Positions 1 to 7,543 of a stretch of 10,634 bases of DNA are shown here, in pieces. The notes beneath the pieces were generated by a model. The model worked only from the letters and a program-made list of their open reading frames with translations, was not told where the DNA came from and ran no database searches. The stretch's first letter is position 1. Each line of letters begins with the position of its first letter. This stretch comes from an uncultured Bacteroides sp. Its GTDB lineage: Bacteria > Bacteroidota > Bacteroidia > Bacteroidales > Bacteroidaceae. Where the stretch lies: positions 1 to 10,634 of the forward strand of contig CAUHML010000113.1 in the NCBI GenBank assembly GCA_959606905.1. Direction: 5' to 3'. The translations under genes and the position numbers were made by a program.

Positions 1-50
1 ATACATGCCTGTCACGCATGGGGTCACGGGTTCGAGTCCCGTACGCACCG
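1..50 (+). tRNA. tRNA-Asp (anticodon GTC), 3' part only
   Basis: The anticodon arm is intact: stem CATGC (4-8) pairs with GCATG (16-20) around loop CTGTCAC (9-15), which places anticodon GTC at 11-13. The T arm is ACGGG (26-30), loop TTCGAGT (31-37) and CCCGT (38-42). The 3' acceptor strand is 43-49, and G50 is the discriminator expected for tRNA-Asp. The next bases are CGA, so CCA is not encoded and must be added after transcription. The D arm and the 5' acceptor strand lie outside the window, so the acceptor pairing cannot be checked. Confidence 0.93.
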
Positions 51-76
51 CGAAAAATAATTAAGAAGAGATACTT

Positions 77-109
77 AGCACTGATATTTGATATATTAGT
101 GCTTTTTTT
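77..109 (+). terminator. Intrinsic terminator after tRNA-Asp
   Basis: An 11-base stem, 77-87 (AGCACTGATAT) with 93-103 (ATATTAGTGCT), has one G-T pair and a 5-base loop (TTGAT). It is followed at once by a run of seven T (103-109). This is a textbook Rho-independent terminator placed 27 bases after the tRNA 3' end. Confidence 0.88.
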
Positions 110-376
110 ATGTTTTTACCTTCGCTCCATTTATTATATGGTGTACATAATGTGCGACCAATTATTATAATTCGTGCGACTAATCCATGTATAACATTTA
201 TGTATATTAGCTACTTGAACTCATAAATGTGACATATTGGCTATTTTTAAAATTGTTTTCTTTACTATTATTCTGGATTGAAATGTAATATCAATTGATT
301 AAATATGTCAATAAACAGATGCTTAAAGCTAATCACTAAAGTTGTATAAGATGAAAAAGATTACTGATTCATTATT
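110..376. other. Non-coding AT-rich intergenic stretch
   Basis: No convincing gene is seen between the tRNA terminator and the fabH 3' hairpin. The stretch is very AT-rich and stop-dense. It holds a short direct repeat, GTGCGAC(C/T)AAT at 152-162 and 174-184, a 9-base inverted repeat at 194-202/222-230, and a small palindrome ATCAATTGAT at 290-299. I see no consensus promoter that would obviously serve a gene here. Confidence 0.6.
194..230. repeat. 9-base perfect inverted repeat
   Basis: ACATTTATG (194-202) is the exact reverse complement of CATAAATGT (222-230), with 19 bases between. It is AT-rich and could be a weak hairpin or a protein site, but in such AT-rich DNA it may be chance. Confidence 0.35.
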
Positions 377-412
377 TGTTGTTATCATCGTATGTATCTT
401 TTGATAACAACA
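377..412 (-). terminator. Hairpin after fabH, candidate terminator
   Basis: TGTTGTTATCA (377-387) and TGATAACAACA (402-412) are perfect 11-base inverted repeats with a 14-base loop. They lie 5 bases beyond the fabH stop codon on the minus strand. The sequence after the hairpin, read on the minus strand, is A/T-rich but has no clean T run, so termination may be inefficient or Rho-assisted. Confidence 0.5.
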
Positions 413-417
413 GCTTA

Positions 418-1422
418 TTACTTCTTCCTGCCGTCATATCCCCATTTTACATAAATAGCTCCCCAGGCAAATCCTGCTCCGAATGCTGTAAGAATTATAT
501 TATCTCCTTTTTTGAATTTATTCTCGAAATCCCAAAGGCAGAGTGGGAGAGTACCGGCACTGGTGTTTCCGTATCGTTCAATATTGACAATGACCTTTTC
601 GGAAGGTACTCCTAAGCGTTGCGTTACAGCGCTGATTATGCGTTGATTGGCCTGATGAGGAATCACCCAGTCAATATCATTTTTGTTAAGATGATTTCTT
701 TCAATTACAGCTTCACAGGTATCGGACATATTGGCTACGGCATACTTGAATACAGTACGTCCTTCCTGATAGATATAATGCATTTGATTATCCAATGTAT
801 AATAGGAGGGGGTACATACAGAACCACCGGCTTTTATATGCAGGAAAGGTAATCCTTTGCCGTCTGTTCTCAATACGGCATCCATAATACCTAAATCTTC
901 GGTTGTGGCTTCCAGCATGACGGCTGCCCCTCCATCACCAAAAATAGGACAAGTGGCGCGATCTGTATAATTGATGATTGATGACATCTTTTCGGCTCCT
1001 ACAACTATAATTTTCTTATAGTTTCCCGAACGGATGAAATTAGCTCCTGTTTCCAGTGCATACAAAAAACCGCTGCATACGGCTTGCATATCGAACGCAA
1101 AAGCTCTTTTCAATCCCAGCCTTTCGCATAAAAGGGATGCAGTGGAAGGAAAACGATAATCAGGAGTGGTGGTAGCAACAATAACCAGATCAATATCGTC
1201 CGGATTCGTTCTGGTACGTTGTATCAACTGCTTCGCTGCTTTACGGGCTATATAGGAGGCCCCTAGTCCTTCATCCTTCAGGATACGTCTTTCTTTTATG
1301 CCAATACGCCCCATAATCCATTCGTCGGTGGTATCTACCATTTTAGAAATCTCATCATTGGTCAAAACATAATCGGGAACATATCCTCCGACTCCTGTAA
1401 TTATTGCGTTAATTTTTTCCAT
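418..1422 (-). CDS. fabH: 3-oxoacyl-ACP synthase III (FabH, KAS III)
   Basis: This is the condensing enzyme that starts type II fatty-acid synthesis in the cytoplasm by joining an acyl-CoA primer to malonyl-ACP. The protein is 334 residues, the usual FabH length. The thiolase-fold triad is visible: Cys116 in AVCSGF, His256 in PHQAN and Asn286 in YGNTSAG. The C-terminal glycine-rich FGAGFAWG motif is at about 314-321. The start is set at [10 protein letters not shown] because that matches the normal FabH N-terminus; the frame stays open for 32 codons upstream, but that part has no FabH similarity and overlaps the promoter. The gene stands alone, without plsX or rpmF beside it, so it may be a second FabH paralogue of this genome. 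Primer preference cannot be read from the sequence. Confidence 0.95.
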   Translation of the reverse strand: MEKINAIITGVGGYVPDYVLTNDEISKMVDTTDEWIMGRIGIKERRILKDEGLGASYIARKAAKQLIQRTRTNPDDIDLVIVATTTPDYRFPSTASLLCERLGLKRAFAFDMQAVCSGFLYALETGANFIRSGNYKKIIVVGAEKMSSIINYTDRATCPIFGDGGAAVMLEATTEDLGIMDAVLRTDGKGLPFLHIKAGGSVCTPSYYTLDNQMHYIYQEGRTVFKYAVANMSDTCEAVIERNHLNKNDIDWVIPHQANQRIISAVTQRLGVPSEKVIVNIERYGNTSAGTLPLCLWDFENKFKKGDNIILTAFGAGFAWGAIYVKWGYDGRKK

Positions 1423-1488
1423 CCGGCTTATCTTGGTTTTGTAAATTTTGAATAGGGTGGCTAATAAAATGTGATAAAAATGCGGGCA

Positions 1489-1519
1489 CAAATATAGATA
1501 AAAGAGAATGAAATGCAAT
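1489..1519 (-). promoter_or_regulatory. Bacteroidales-type promoter for fabH
   Basis: On the minus strand a perfect -7 box TATATTTG (1489-1496) is preceded, after 19 bases, by ATTG (1516-1519), which fits the -33 TTG-type element. Transcription would start near 1482 and leave a leader of about 60 bases before the fabH ATG at 1422. The box pattern is TAnnTTTG, the Bacteroidales primary sigma-factor consensus. Confidence 0.6.
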
Positions 1520-1539
1520 TATCGTCTGGAAAACACTTA

Positions 1540-1560
1540 CCTTTTTAATCAATAAAAAGG
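1540..1560. repeat. 8-base inverted repeat between divergent genes
   Basis: CCTTTTTA (1540-1547) and TAAAAAGG (1553-1560) are perfect inverted repeats around a 5-base loop. They sit just upstream of the fabH promoter, in the gap shared with the divergent guanylyltransferase gene. It could be a regulator site or a weak hairpin. No T run follows, so it is not called a terminator. Confidence 0.4.
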
Positions 1561-1763
1561 AATATTTGACCTAATTTTAGCGAAAAGGAGGAGGTGTGTC
1601 TCTTGTTACTTAGAAGGGACATATTTTGCCAATCAACGAAATAGTACTCCTGTTATTACTATGGATTTATGATAAAAGTGTTTTGTTTTTCTTGTAAAGT
1701 TGGACATTTTGGAGTAAATTGCGCAATTATTTCAAATGTGTTTTTTATAGGAGAATAACAGGT

Positions 1764-2810
1764 ATGGATAATCATGTGGTAATAATGGCTGGTGGCATCG
1801 GTAGCCGCTTTTGGCCGATGAGCACGCCGGAATGTCCCAAACAATTTATAGACGTAATGGGATGTGGACGCTCATTGATTCAGTTGACGGCAGATCGGTT
1901 TGACGGTGTCTGTCCCAAAGAAAATATGTGGGTGGTAACTTCAGAAAAATATATAGATATTGTTCGGGAGCAGTTGCCGGAAATTCCGGAAAGTAATATT
2001 CTGGCGGAACCTTGTGCGCGGAATACGGCCCCTTGTATTGCTTTTGCCTGTTGGAAGATAAAGAAAAAACATCCGAATGCTAATGTGGTGGTGACTCCTT
2101 CGGACGCATTGGTTATTGATACGGGAGAATTCCGTCGGGTGGTGGAGAAGGCTCTTCGTTTCACTGATGATAGCAGTGCCATTGTGACAATCGGTATCCG
2201 GCCGACCCGTGCGGAAACGGGATACGGTTATATTGCCGCCGCCGACCAGCTTCAAACTGATAAGGAGATATTTACAGTAGATGCATTTAAGGAAAAACCG
2301 GACAAAGAAACGGCCGAGAAATATCTGTTGGAAGGCAATTACTTTTGGAATGCAGGAATCTTTGTATGGAATGTGCGTACTATTACTTCCGTGATGCGTG
2401 TATATGCTCCGGGGATAGCACAGATTTTTGATCGTATTTTCCCGGATTTCTATACTGAAAAAGAAAATGAATCAATCAAGAAGCTGTTTCCGACCTGTGA
2501 AAGTATTTCTATTGACTATGCAGTAATGGAGAAGGCACAGGAGATCTATGTGCTTCCTGCTTCTTTCGGCTGGTCGGATTTAGGGACATGGGGAGCCCTC
2601 CGTGGACTATTGCCACAGGATAAATCGGGCAATGCTATGGTGGGAACTGATATTCGTTTGTATGAAAGCAAGAATTGTATTGTTCATACCAGTGAAGAAA
2701 AGCGCGTGGTAATACAAGGATTGGACGGATATATTATTGCCGAAAAAGATGATACGCTGCTGATTTGTAAATTGGAAGAAGAACAGAGAATCAAAGAGTT
2801 TTCAAAATAA
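1764..2810 (+). CDS. manC: Mannose-1-phosphate guanylyltransferase (GDP)
   Basis: The enzyme converts mannose-1-phosphate and GTP to GDP-mannose in the cytoplasm, the donor for mannosylated glycans and the precursor of GDP-fucose. It has 348 residues, matching the short single-domain form without the C-terminal phosphomannose isomerase domain. Motifs in order are the nucleotide-binding AGGIGSRFWPMS (9-20), PSDA (112-115), ETGYGYI (151-157), FKEKPD (175-180), FWNAGIF (194-200), SIDYAVMEK (249-257) and GWSDLGTW (269-276). Start 1764 is chosen because AGGAG at 1749-1753 sits 10 bases upstream and because the 15 codons open before it have no family similarity. No strong -7 box is seen upstream; TTG (1692-1694), 20 bases, then TAAATTGC (1715-1722) is a poor candidate. 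No mannose gene is adjacent. The next gene converges after 4 bases. Confidence 0.93.
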   Translation: MDNHVVIMAGGIGSRFWPMSTPECPKQFIDVMGCGRSLIQLTADRFDGVCPKENMWVVTSEKYIDIVREQLPEIPESNILAEPCARNTAPCIAFACWKIKKKHPNANVVVTPSDALVIDTGEFRRVVEKALRFTDDSSAIVTIGIRPTRAETGYGYIAAADQLQTDKEIFTVDAFKEKPDKETAEKYLLEGNYFWNAGIFVWNVRTITSVMRVYAPGIAQIFDRIFPDFYTEKENESIKKLFPTCESISIDYAVMEKAQEIYVLPASFGWSDLGTWGALRGLLPQDKSGNAMVGTDIRLYESKNCIVHTSEEKRVVIQGLDGYIIAEKDDTLLICKLEEEQRIKEFSK

Positions 2811-2814
2811 GAAC

Positions 2815-3714
2815 TCATTCCGATTTCTGATATTCTTGTGGCGTCATTCCTGTCATTCGCTTGAAAAACTTACAGAAAAAAGAAGGATTAGGGAAGTTCA
2901 ATTCATCAGAAATTTGATAGACAAGCAGGTTGCTATGTTTTAGCAATACTTTAGCTTCTAGTATAATGGACTGGTTTATCCAGTCCATTACTGTTTGTTG
3001 GCTGGCCTGCCGGATGAGGGTGTTCAGGTAACGGGGGGTGAGGCATAACTTGTCTGCGTAAAAGCCGACATTGCGTTCTGTCTTGCTATAAGAGTTGACT
3101 AGAGAAATAAATTGCTGGAAAATACTCTCTTGATGTGTCAAACGCTCTCCTTTCATTTGATTATAGTGTTTAGCTATATATTCTATATTGTATAAAAGGC
3201 TGGCGATAAGATGTCGTATAGCTTCCCGGCGGAAAGGAGGTTCTTGCAGAATGCTCCAGATTAAACTGAAATACTTCTCTAGTTGTATATGTTCCTGCGG
3301 AGTTAATGATAACAGAATATTTCTTTGATGATGTAAGAGATAGGTGAAAAAATCTTCTTTCTCGGAGATAGGGAGGAAGTTGTTATCTATGGCTATCATT
3401 TGCATATCGAAATCAGGAGAGACTTCTATGACCTGAATAATAGAGGTGGGAGTCATTAATGATAGGTTTCCTGCTTGCAGATTATGTTCTATCAGATTAA
3501 TAGAAACACGTGCAACGCCTTGTTTGACCAGTGCGATACGACCTTCTTTTATACGATACGGCTGTCCGAACGCGAAAAGACTCGGTTCCATTTTAATGAA
3601 GCTGTTGACGAATCCGAACTCAGAGGAAATAAAACGAAATTCGTTATGACGAACAATTTTGTAGTTCTCCAACATTTTAAGTCCCAAGTCTAACGGTGCT
3701 TTCTTCTGTTCCAT
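2815..3714 (-). CDS. AraC-family transcriptional regulator
   Basis: This is a 299-residue DNA-binding protein with the AraC/XylS layout: a variable N-terminal sensing region (about 1-190, with a cupin-like beta-rich part at about 45-110) and a C-terminal double helix-turn-helix. The first helix-turn-helix is at about 216-236 (ADKLCLTPRYLNTLIRQ) and the second at about 265-285, followed by the signature-like KFFKRMTGMTPQEYQ (282-296). It is transcribed away from the five-gene export operon, with 156 bases between the two starts, so it most likely regulates that operon. The ligand is unknown. No signal peptide or membrane segment is seen. Its stop lies 4 bases from the stop of the convergent guanylyltransferase gene. 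Confidence 0.92.
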   Translation of the reverse strand: MEQKKAPLDLGLKMLENYKIVRHNEFRFISSEFGFVNSFIKMEPSLFAFGQPYRIKEGRIALVKQGVARVSINLIEHNLQAGNLSLMTPTSIIQVIEVSPDFDMQMIAIDNNFLPISEKEDFFTYLLHHQRNILLSLTPQEHIQLEKYFSLIWSILQEPPFRREAIRHLIASLLYNIEYIAKHYNQMKGERLTHQESIFQQFISLVNSYSKTERNVGFYADKLCLTPRYLNTLIRQASQQTVMDWINQSIILEAKVLLKHSNLLVYQISDELNFPNPSFFCKFFKRMTGMTPQEYQKSE

Positions 3715-3733
3715 TCTATTTTTTCTTTTCCTG

Positions 3734-3741
3734 CAAAGGTA
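3734..3741 (-). promoter_or_regulatory. -7 box for the AraC-family gene
   Basis: The minus strand reads TACCTTTG, a perfect TAnnTTTG, 19 bases from the ATG at 3714. No TTG-type -33 element is found at the expected 19-21 base distance; that region is a T-rich run on the plus strand. The leader would be very short, about 12 bases or fewer. Confidence 0.5.
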
Positions 3742-3786
3742 ATAAAAAGATATTTCTTAATTCTTTTTTTCTGATTTATCGAACTA

Positions 3787-3804
3787 TTGGAACATATTTA
3801 CCAA
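3787..3804. promoter_or_regulatory. Candidate operator in divergent promoter region
   Basis: TTGG (3787-3790) and CCAA (3801-3804) form a spaced inverted repeat around 10 A/T-rich bases, between the two divergent -7 boxes. The position suits a site for the neighbouring AraC-family protein, but the arms are only 4 bases long and AraC proteins usually bind direct repeats, so this is a weak call. Confidence 0.25.
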
Positions 3805-3821
3805 CTCATAGAGAGTGACTG

Positions 3822-3845
3822 TATATTTGAAACCTCTTATCTTTG
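3822..3845 (+). promoter_or_regulatory. Two -7 boxes ahead of the export operon
   Basis: Two perfect TAnnTTTG boxes lie in tandem: TATATTTG (3822-3829) and TATCTTTG (3838-3845). The second lies 25 bases from the ATG at 3871. Neither has a TTG -33 element at 19-21 bases. A missing -33 element fits a promoter that depends on an activator, here plausibly the divergent AraC-family protein. Confidence 0.5.
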
Positions 3846-3870
3846 TCTTTCGAAAAACTAATAGAAAAAG

Positions 3871-5136
3871 ATGCGTATGAAAAGAATGGTTTTCAGTCTC
3901 TCCTTTTTATTGTTTGTATCGGGGATGTATGCGCAAATCACGTTGGAGGAATGTCAACGAAAGACGCAGGAAAATTATCCGTTGGTACATCAATATGGAT
4001 TGGTGGAGAAGACAAAGGAATATAATCTGGAGAATGCGGCCAAAGGTTATCTGCCTCAGTTTGCTCTTTCGGCCAAGGCTTCTTATCAAAGTGATGTGAC
4101 GGAATTGCCGGTGAAGATTCCCGGTGTGGAACTAAAGAGATTGCCTAAAGACCAATATCAGGTAATGCTGGAACTGCAACAGAAAATCTGGGACGGTGGA
4201 GGAATCCGGATGCAGAAGAAACAGACGATAGCGGAGGCTGACGTGGAGAAAGAGAAGCTGAACGTGGATATGTATTCGTTGAATAGCCGGGTAAATGATC
4301 TTTATTTCGGGATACTTTTACTGGATGAGCAGTTGCGGCAGAATGCTTTGTTGCAGGATGAGTTGGGACGGAATTATCGTCAGATCACCGCCTATGTGGA
4401 AAATGGAATTGCTAATCAGGCTGATCTGGACGCTGTGAAGGTGGAGCAGTTGAACACGCAGCAGAAAAGAGTGGAACTTGCTTCCTTGCGCGTTGCGTAT
4501 CTGGAGATGCTTTCCATATTGATAGGCGAGGAATTATCTCAGGAAACACAACTGGAGAAACCGGTTCCGCAAAATGATGTTTCGGCAGTCAGCGACATCC
4601 GCCGGCCGGAACTGTCGTTGTTTGATGCGCAGGGTGCAGGGTTGCAGATACAGGAGAAAGCATTGAATGTACGCCACTTGCCACAGTTTGGATTATATGT
4701 GCAAGGTGCTTATGGGAATCCGGGATTGAATATGCTGAAGAATGAGTTCTCTCCTTATTATATAGCCGGTGTCCGACTCTCGTGGAATTTCGGGAGTCTG
4801 TATACACTGAAGAATGACCGGCAGGTGATTGAGAACAAACGTCGGCAACTGAATAATAACCGTGATGTGTTTCTTTTTAATACGCGTCTGGAAATGACGC
4901 AGCAGGATCAGGCAATTCGTTCATTGGAGAAACAGATGAAGGATGATGACGAGATTATCCGCTTGCGTACCAACATTCGGAAATCGGCGGAAGCCAAAGT
5001 GGCGAACGGTACTTTGACGGTGACTGAGATGCTTCGGGAACTGACGAATGAAAGTTTGGCACGCCAGACGAAAGCGATGCACGAAATCCAGCGGTTGAAA
5101 GGTATCTATCAATTGAAATATACTACAAACCATTAA
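3871..5136 (+). CDS. TolC-type outer-membrane efflux channel
   Basis: This 421-residue protein is the outer-membrane exit duct of the pump encoded by the operon. A signal peptide is clear: a basic start (MRMKRM), a hydrophobic core to about residue 18, then cleavage after Ala21 (MYAQ). The mature part has the two-repeat, largely alpha-helical layout of the outer membrane efflux protein family, about 24-225 and 240-415, with matching features such as VENGIANQADLDAVK (176-190) and VANGTLTVTEML (377-388). Beta-strand-like stretches (about 63-108 and 272-308) would form the barrel. The start could also be the ATG at 3877, which would only shorten the signal peptide by two residues. It is first in the operon, 17 bases before the adaptor gene. 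Substrate specificity cannot be inferred. Confidence 0.92.
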   Translation: MRMKRMVFSLSFLLFVSGMYAQITLEECQRKTQENYPLVHQYGLVEKTKEYNLENAAKGYLPQFALSAKASYQSDVTELPVKIPGVELKRLPKDQYQVMLELQQKIWDGGGIRMQKKQTIAEADVEKEKLNVDMYSLNSRVNDLYFGILLLDEQLRQNALLQDELGRNYRQITAYVENGIANQADLDAVKVEQLNTQQKRVELASLRVAYLEMLSILIGEELSQETQLEKPVPQNDVSAVSDIRRPELSLFDAQGAGLQIQEKALNVRHLPQFGLYVQGAYGNPGLNMLKNEFSPYYIAGVRLSWNFGSLYTLKNDRQVIENKRRQLNNNRDVFLFNTRLEMTQQDQAIRSLEKQMKDDDEIIRLRTNIRKSAEAKVANGTLTVTEMLRELTNESLARQTKAMHEIQRLKGIYQLKYTTNH

Positions 5137-5153
5137 TTAGATTTTCTTCGGAT

Positions 5154-6053
5154 ATGAAACGAATGATAAAAATAGGAATAGGAGGGATAGCATTGACAAT
5201 GCTATCTGCCTGCGGAAATGGAACGCCTGACTATGATGCGACAGGCACGTTTGAAGCAACGGAAGTTATAGTTTCCGCTGAAGTTGCCGGCAAATTGTTG
5301 AATTTGGATATTGAGGAAGGGAAGCGGTTGCAGACTGGAGAGGAAATCGGCCTGGTGGATACGCTTCAGTTGTACTTGAAAAAACTACAACTGGAGGCTA
5401 ACATGAAATCGGTGGAAAGCCAGCGTCCGGATTTAGCCAAACAAATTGCTGCTACCAAACAGCAGATTGCTACGGCTGAGCGGGAGAAAAAGAGAGTGGA
5501 GAATTTGCTTACGGCAGGAGCGGCAAACCAGAAACAATTGGATGACTGGGATGCGCAGGTTAAACTGCTTGAACGACAGCTTGCAGCTCAAGAATCATCG
5601 TTGCTGAATAGCACGAATAGTTTGACGGAGCAGGGAAACTCCGTTGCCATACAAGTGGCACAAGTGAAAGACCAATTGAATAAGTGTCATATTCAGTCGC
5701 CGATTGAAGGCACGGTATTAGCGAAATATGCAGAAGCCGGTGAACTGGCGGCTGTTGGCAAACCTCTGTTTAAGGTGGCCGAAATAGGTCGTATGTATCT
5801 GCGGGCTTACATCACTTCGGAGCAGCTATCACAAGTGAAACTGGGTGATAAGGTGACGGTATATTCCGATTATGGAAATTCGGAGCAGAAGGCTTATACG
5901 GGTGTAATTACGTGGATTTCCGAACGGTCGGAATTTACACCCAAAACCATTCTGACGAAGAACGAACGTGCCAATCTGGTGTATGCGGTAAAGATTGCCG
6001 TGGAAAATGACGGAGCGTTGAAAATTGGTATGTATGGCGGAGTCAAGTTTTGA
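5154..6053 (+). CDS. HlyD/MexA-type periplasmic adaptor lipoprotein
   Basis: This 299-residue membrane-fusion protein bridges the inner-membrane ABC transporter and the TolC-type channel. The N-terminus is a lipoprotein signal with lipobox LSAC (17-20), so Cys20 should be lipidated. The residues after it (GNGTPD) do not resemble the acidic surface-export signal described for Bacteroides lipoproteins, so a periplasm-facing anchor is expected. The barrel-sandwich (lipoyl-like) domain is split into about 33-70 and 178-209 (IQSPIEGTVLAKYAEAGE). The insert at about 72-175 is Gln/Lys/Glu-rich and should be an alpha-helical coiled-coil hairpin. A beta-barrel region follows to the end. It resembles the YbhG/YhiI subgroup. 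The genes on either side are 17 and 18 bases away, supporting one transcript. Confidence 0.92.
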   Translation: MKRMIKIGIGGIALTMLSACGNGTPDYDATGTFEATEVIVSAEVAGKLLNLDIEEGKRLQTGEEIGLVDTLQLYLKKLQLEANMKSVESQRPDLAKQIAATKQQIATAEREKKRVENLLTAGAANQKQLDDWDAQVKLLERQLAAQESSLLNSTNSLTEQGNSVAIQVAQVKDQLNKCHIQSPIEGTVLAKYAEAGELAAVGKPLFKVAEIGRMYLRAYITSEQLSQVKLGDKVTVYSDYGNSEQKAYTGVITWISERSEFTPKTILTKNERANLVYAVKIAVENDGALKIGMYGGVKF

Positions 6054-6071
6054 TGACGAAGAACCGGAAAG

Positions 6072-7541
6072 ATGAGAAAAGGAGAACCTATAGTCGTTGT
6101 AAAGTATGTAAGTAAGAGCTACGGAAAAGTGGAAGCTCTGAAAGAGGTTTCTCTTGTTGTAGAGCAGGGGGAAATCTTCGGGCTTATTGGTCCCGATGGT
6201 GCGGGCAAGAGTACGTTGTTCCGCATCTTGACGACCCTGTTGCTTGCAGATAAAGGCTCGGCAACTGTCGGAGGGCTGAATGTGGTGGAAGACTATGAAC
6301 TGATTCGTACCAAAGTGGGGTATATGCCCGGTCGTTTTTCTTTGTACCAGGATCTTTCGGTAGAAGAGAATCTGGAGTTTTTTGCTACCGTATTCCATAC
6401 GACGATTCAAGAGAATTATGCTTTGATTAAAGATATTTATCAACAGATAGAGCCTTTTAAGAAGCGGAGAGCGGGAGCTTTGTCGGGAGGTATGAAGCAG
6501 AAACTTGCATTAAGTTGTGCGCTGATTCACAAACCCGATATTTTGTTCTTGGATGAACCTACCACAGGAGTTGATCCGGTGTCTCGTAAAGAGTTCTGGC
6601 AGATGTTGCGAAACTTACGGGAACAGGGCATTACGATTATTGTTTCGACTCCTATTATGGATGAAGCCCGCCAGTGCGACCGGATAGCTTTTATCAATCA
6701 TGGAGAGATTCATGGAATTGATACTCCCGAACGGATTTTACAGGAATTTGCTTCCATTCTTTGTCCGCCTTCGTTGGAACGGGAAGAAGTACAACATACA
6801 ATGGCTCCTGTTATTGAAGTAGAACAGCTGACAAAATGTTTCGGCAATTTCACTGCGGTCGACCATATTTCTTTTCAAGTGAACCGTGGAGAAATTTTCG
6901 GTTTTCTGGGAGCGAACGGAGCAGGAAAGACGACTGCAATGCGTATGTTATGCGGACTAAGCAAGCCAACGTCCGGGGTAGGGAAAGTCGCCGGATTTGA
7001 TATATCCCGGGAAGCGGAACAAGTGAAAAAGCATATTGGCTATATGAGCCAAAAATTCTCTCTATATGAGGATTTGAAGGTTTGGGAGAACATTCGCCTG
7101 TTTGCGGGGATTTATGGGATGAAGGAAAAAGATATAGAACAGAAGACTGATGAATTGCTGGAACGCTTGGGATTTTCTGCCGAGCGGAACACGTTGGTTA
7201 AAAGCCTTCCTTTGGGCTGGAAACAGAAGCTGGCTTTTTCGGTCTCTATTTTCCATGAGCCGAGAATTGTCTTTCTGGATGAACCTACGGGCGGGGTTGA
7301 CCCTGCTACGCGCCGGCAGTTCTGGGAACTGATCTATCAGGCAGCCGACCGGGGAATTACTGTATTTGTAACTACGCATTATATGGATGAGGCTGAATAT
7401 TGTAACCGGATTTCCATTATGGTGGACGGGCAGATCAAGGCTCTTGACACACCGGCCCGTCTGAAGCAGCAGTTCGGAGCAGATACAATGGATGATGTTT
7501 TCCAACAATTGGCCCGCCATGCGGTACGTAAAGCAGATTGA
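6072..7541 (+). CDS. ABC transporter ATPase, two fused nucleotide-binding domains
   Basis: This 489-residue cytoplasmic protein powers the pump; both ATPase halves lie in one chain, as in YbhF and RbbA. Half 1: Walker A GPDGAGKST (40-48), signature LSGGM (137-141), Walker B ILFLDE (157-162), D-loop GVDP (166-169). Half 2: Walker A GANGAGKTT (280-288), Q-loop Gln327, signature region LPLGWKQ (379-385), Walker B IVFLDE (399-404), H-loop His436 (TTHYMDEAE). Half 1 has Gly87 at the Q-loop position (GYMPGRFS, against GYMSQKFS in half 2) and Pro194 at the H-loop position (STPIMDEA), while half 2 has LPLG in place of LSGG. The linker is about 228-246. Its stop is 2 bases before the first permease start. 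From memory, some of these changes are shared across the YbhF/RbbA family. Confidence 0.95.
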   Translation: MRKGEPIVVVKYVSKSYGKVEALKEVSLVVEQGEIFGLIGPDGAGKSTLFRILTTLLLADKGSATVGGLNVVEDYELIRTKVGYMPGRFSLYQDLSVEENLEFFATVFHTTIQENYALIKDIYQQIEPFKKRRAGALSGGMKQKLALSCALIHKPDILFLDEPTTGVDPVSRKEFWQMLRNLREQGITIIVSTPIMDEARQCDRIAFINHGEIHGIDTPERILQEFASILCPPSLEREEVQHTMAPVIEVEQLTKCFGNFTAVDHISFQVNRGEIFGFLGANGAGKTTAMRMLCGLSKPTSGVGKVAGFDISREAEQVKKHIGYMSQKFSLYEDLKVWENIRLFAGIYGMKEKDIEQKTDELLERLGFSAERNTLVKSLPLGWKQKLAFSVSIFHEPRIVFLDEPTGGVDPATRRQFWELIYQAADRGITVFVTTHYMDEAEYCNRISIMVDGQIKALDTPARLKQQFGADTMDDVFQQLARHAVRKAD

Positions 7542-7543
7542 TT

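Noticed and set aside
376..852. Two small plus-strand open frames opposite fabH
   Set aside because: They are antisense to a gene with an intact catalytic triad, and neither has recognisable protein features.
1423..1518. 32-residue N-terminal extension of FabH
   Set aside because: It has no FabH similarity, would cover the promoter boxes at 1489-1519, and the internal Met gives the standard FabH N-terminus.
1719..1763. 15-residue extension of the guanylyltransferase
   Set aside because: The family N-terminus begins just before the AGGIGSR motif, and AGGAG at 1749-1753 is well placed for the ATG at 1764.
5829..6443. 204-codon open frame on the minus strand
   Set aside because: It lies opposite the adaptor and ATPase genes, which have clear domains, and its translation shows no family pattern. 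It is an antisense shadow.
7538..7543. TTG start for the first permease, two codons upstream
   Set aside because: It overlaps the ATPase stop codon and the ATG at 7544 is a better start giving the usual short basic N-terminus.
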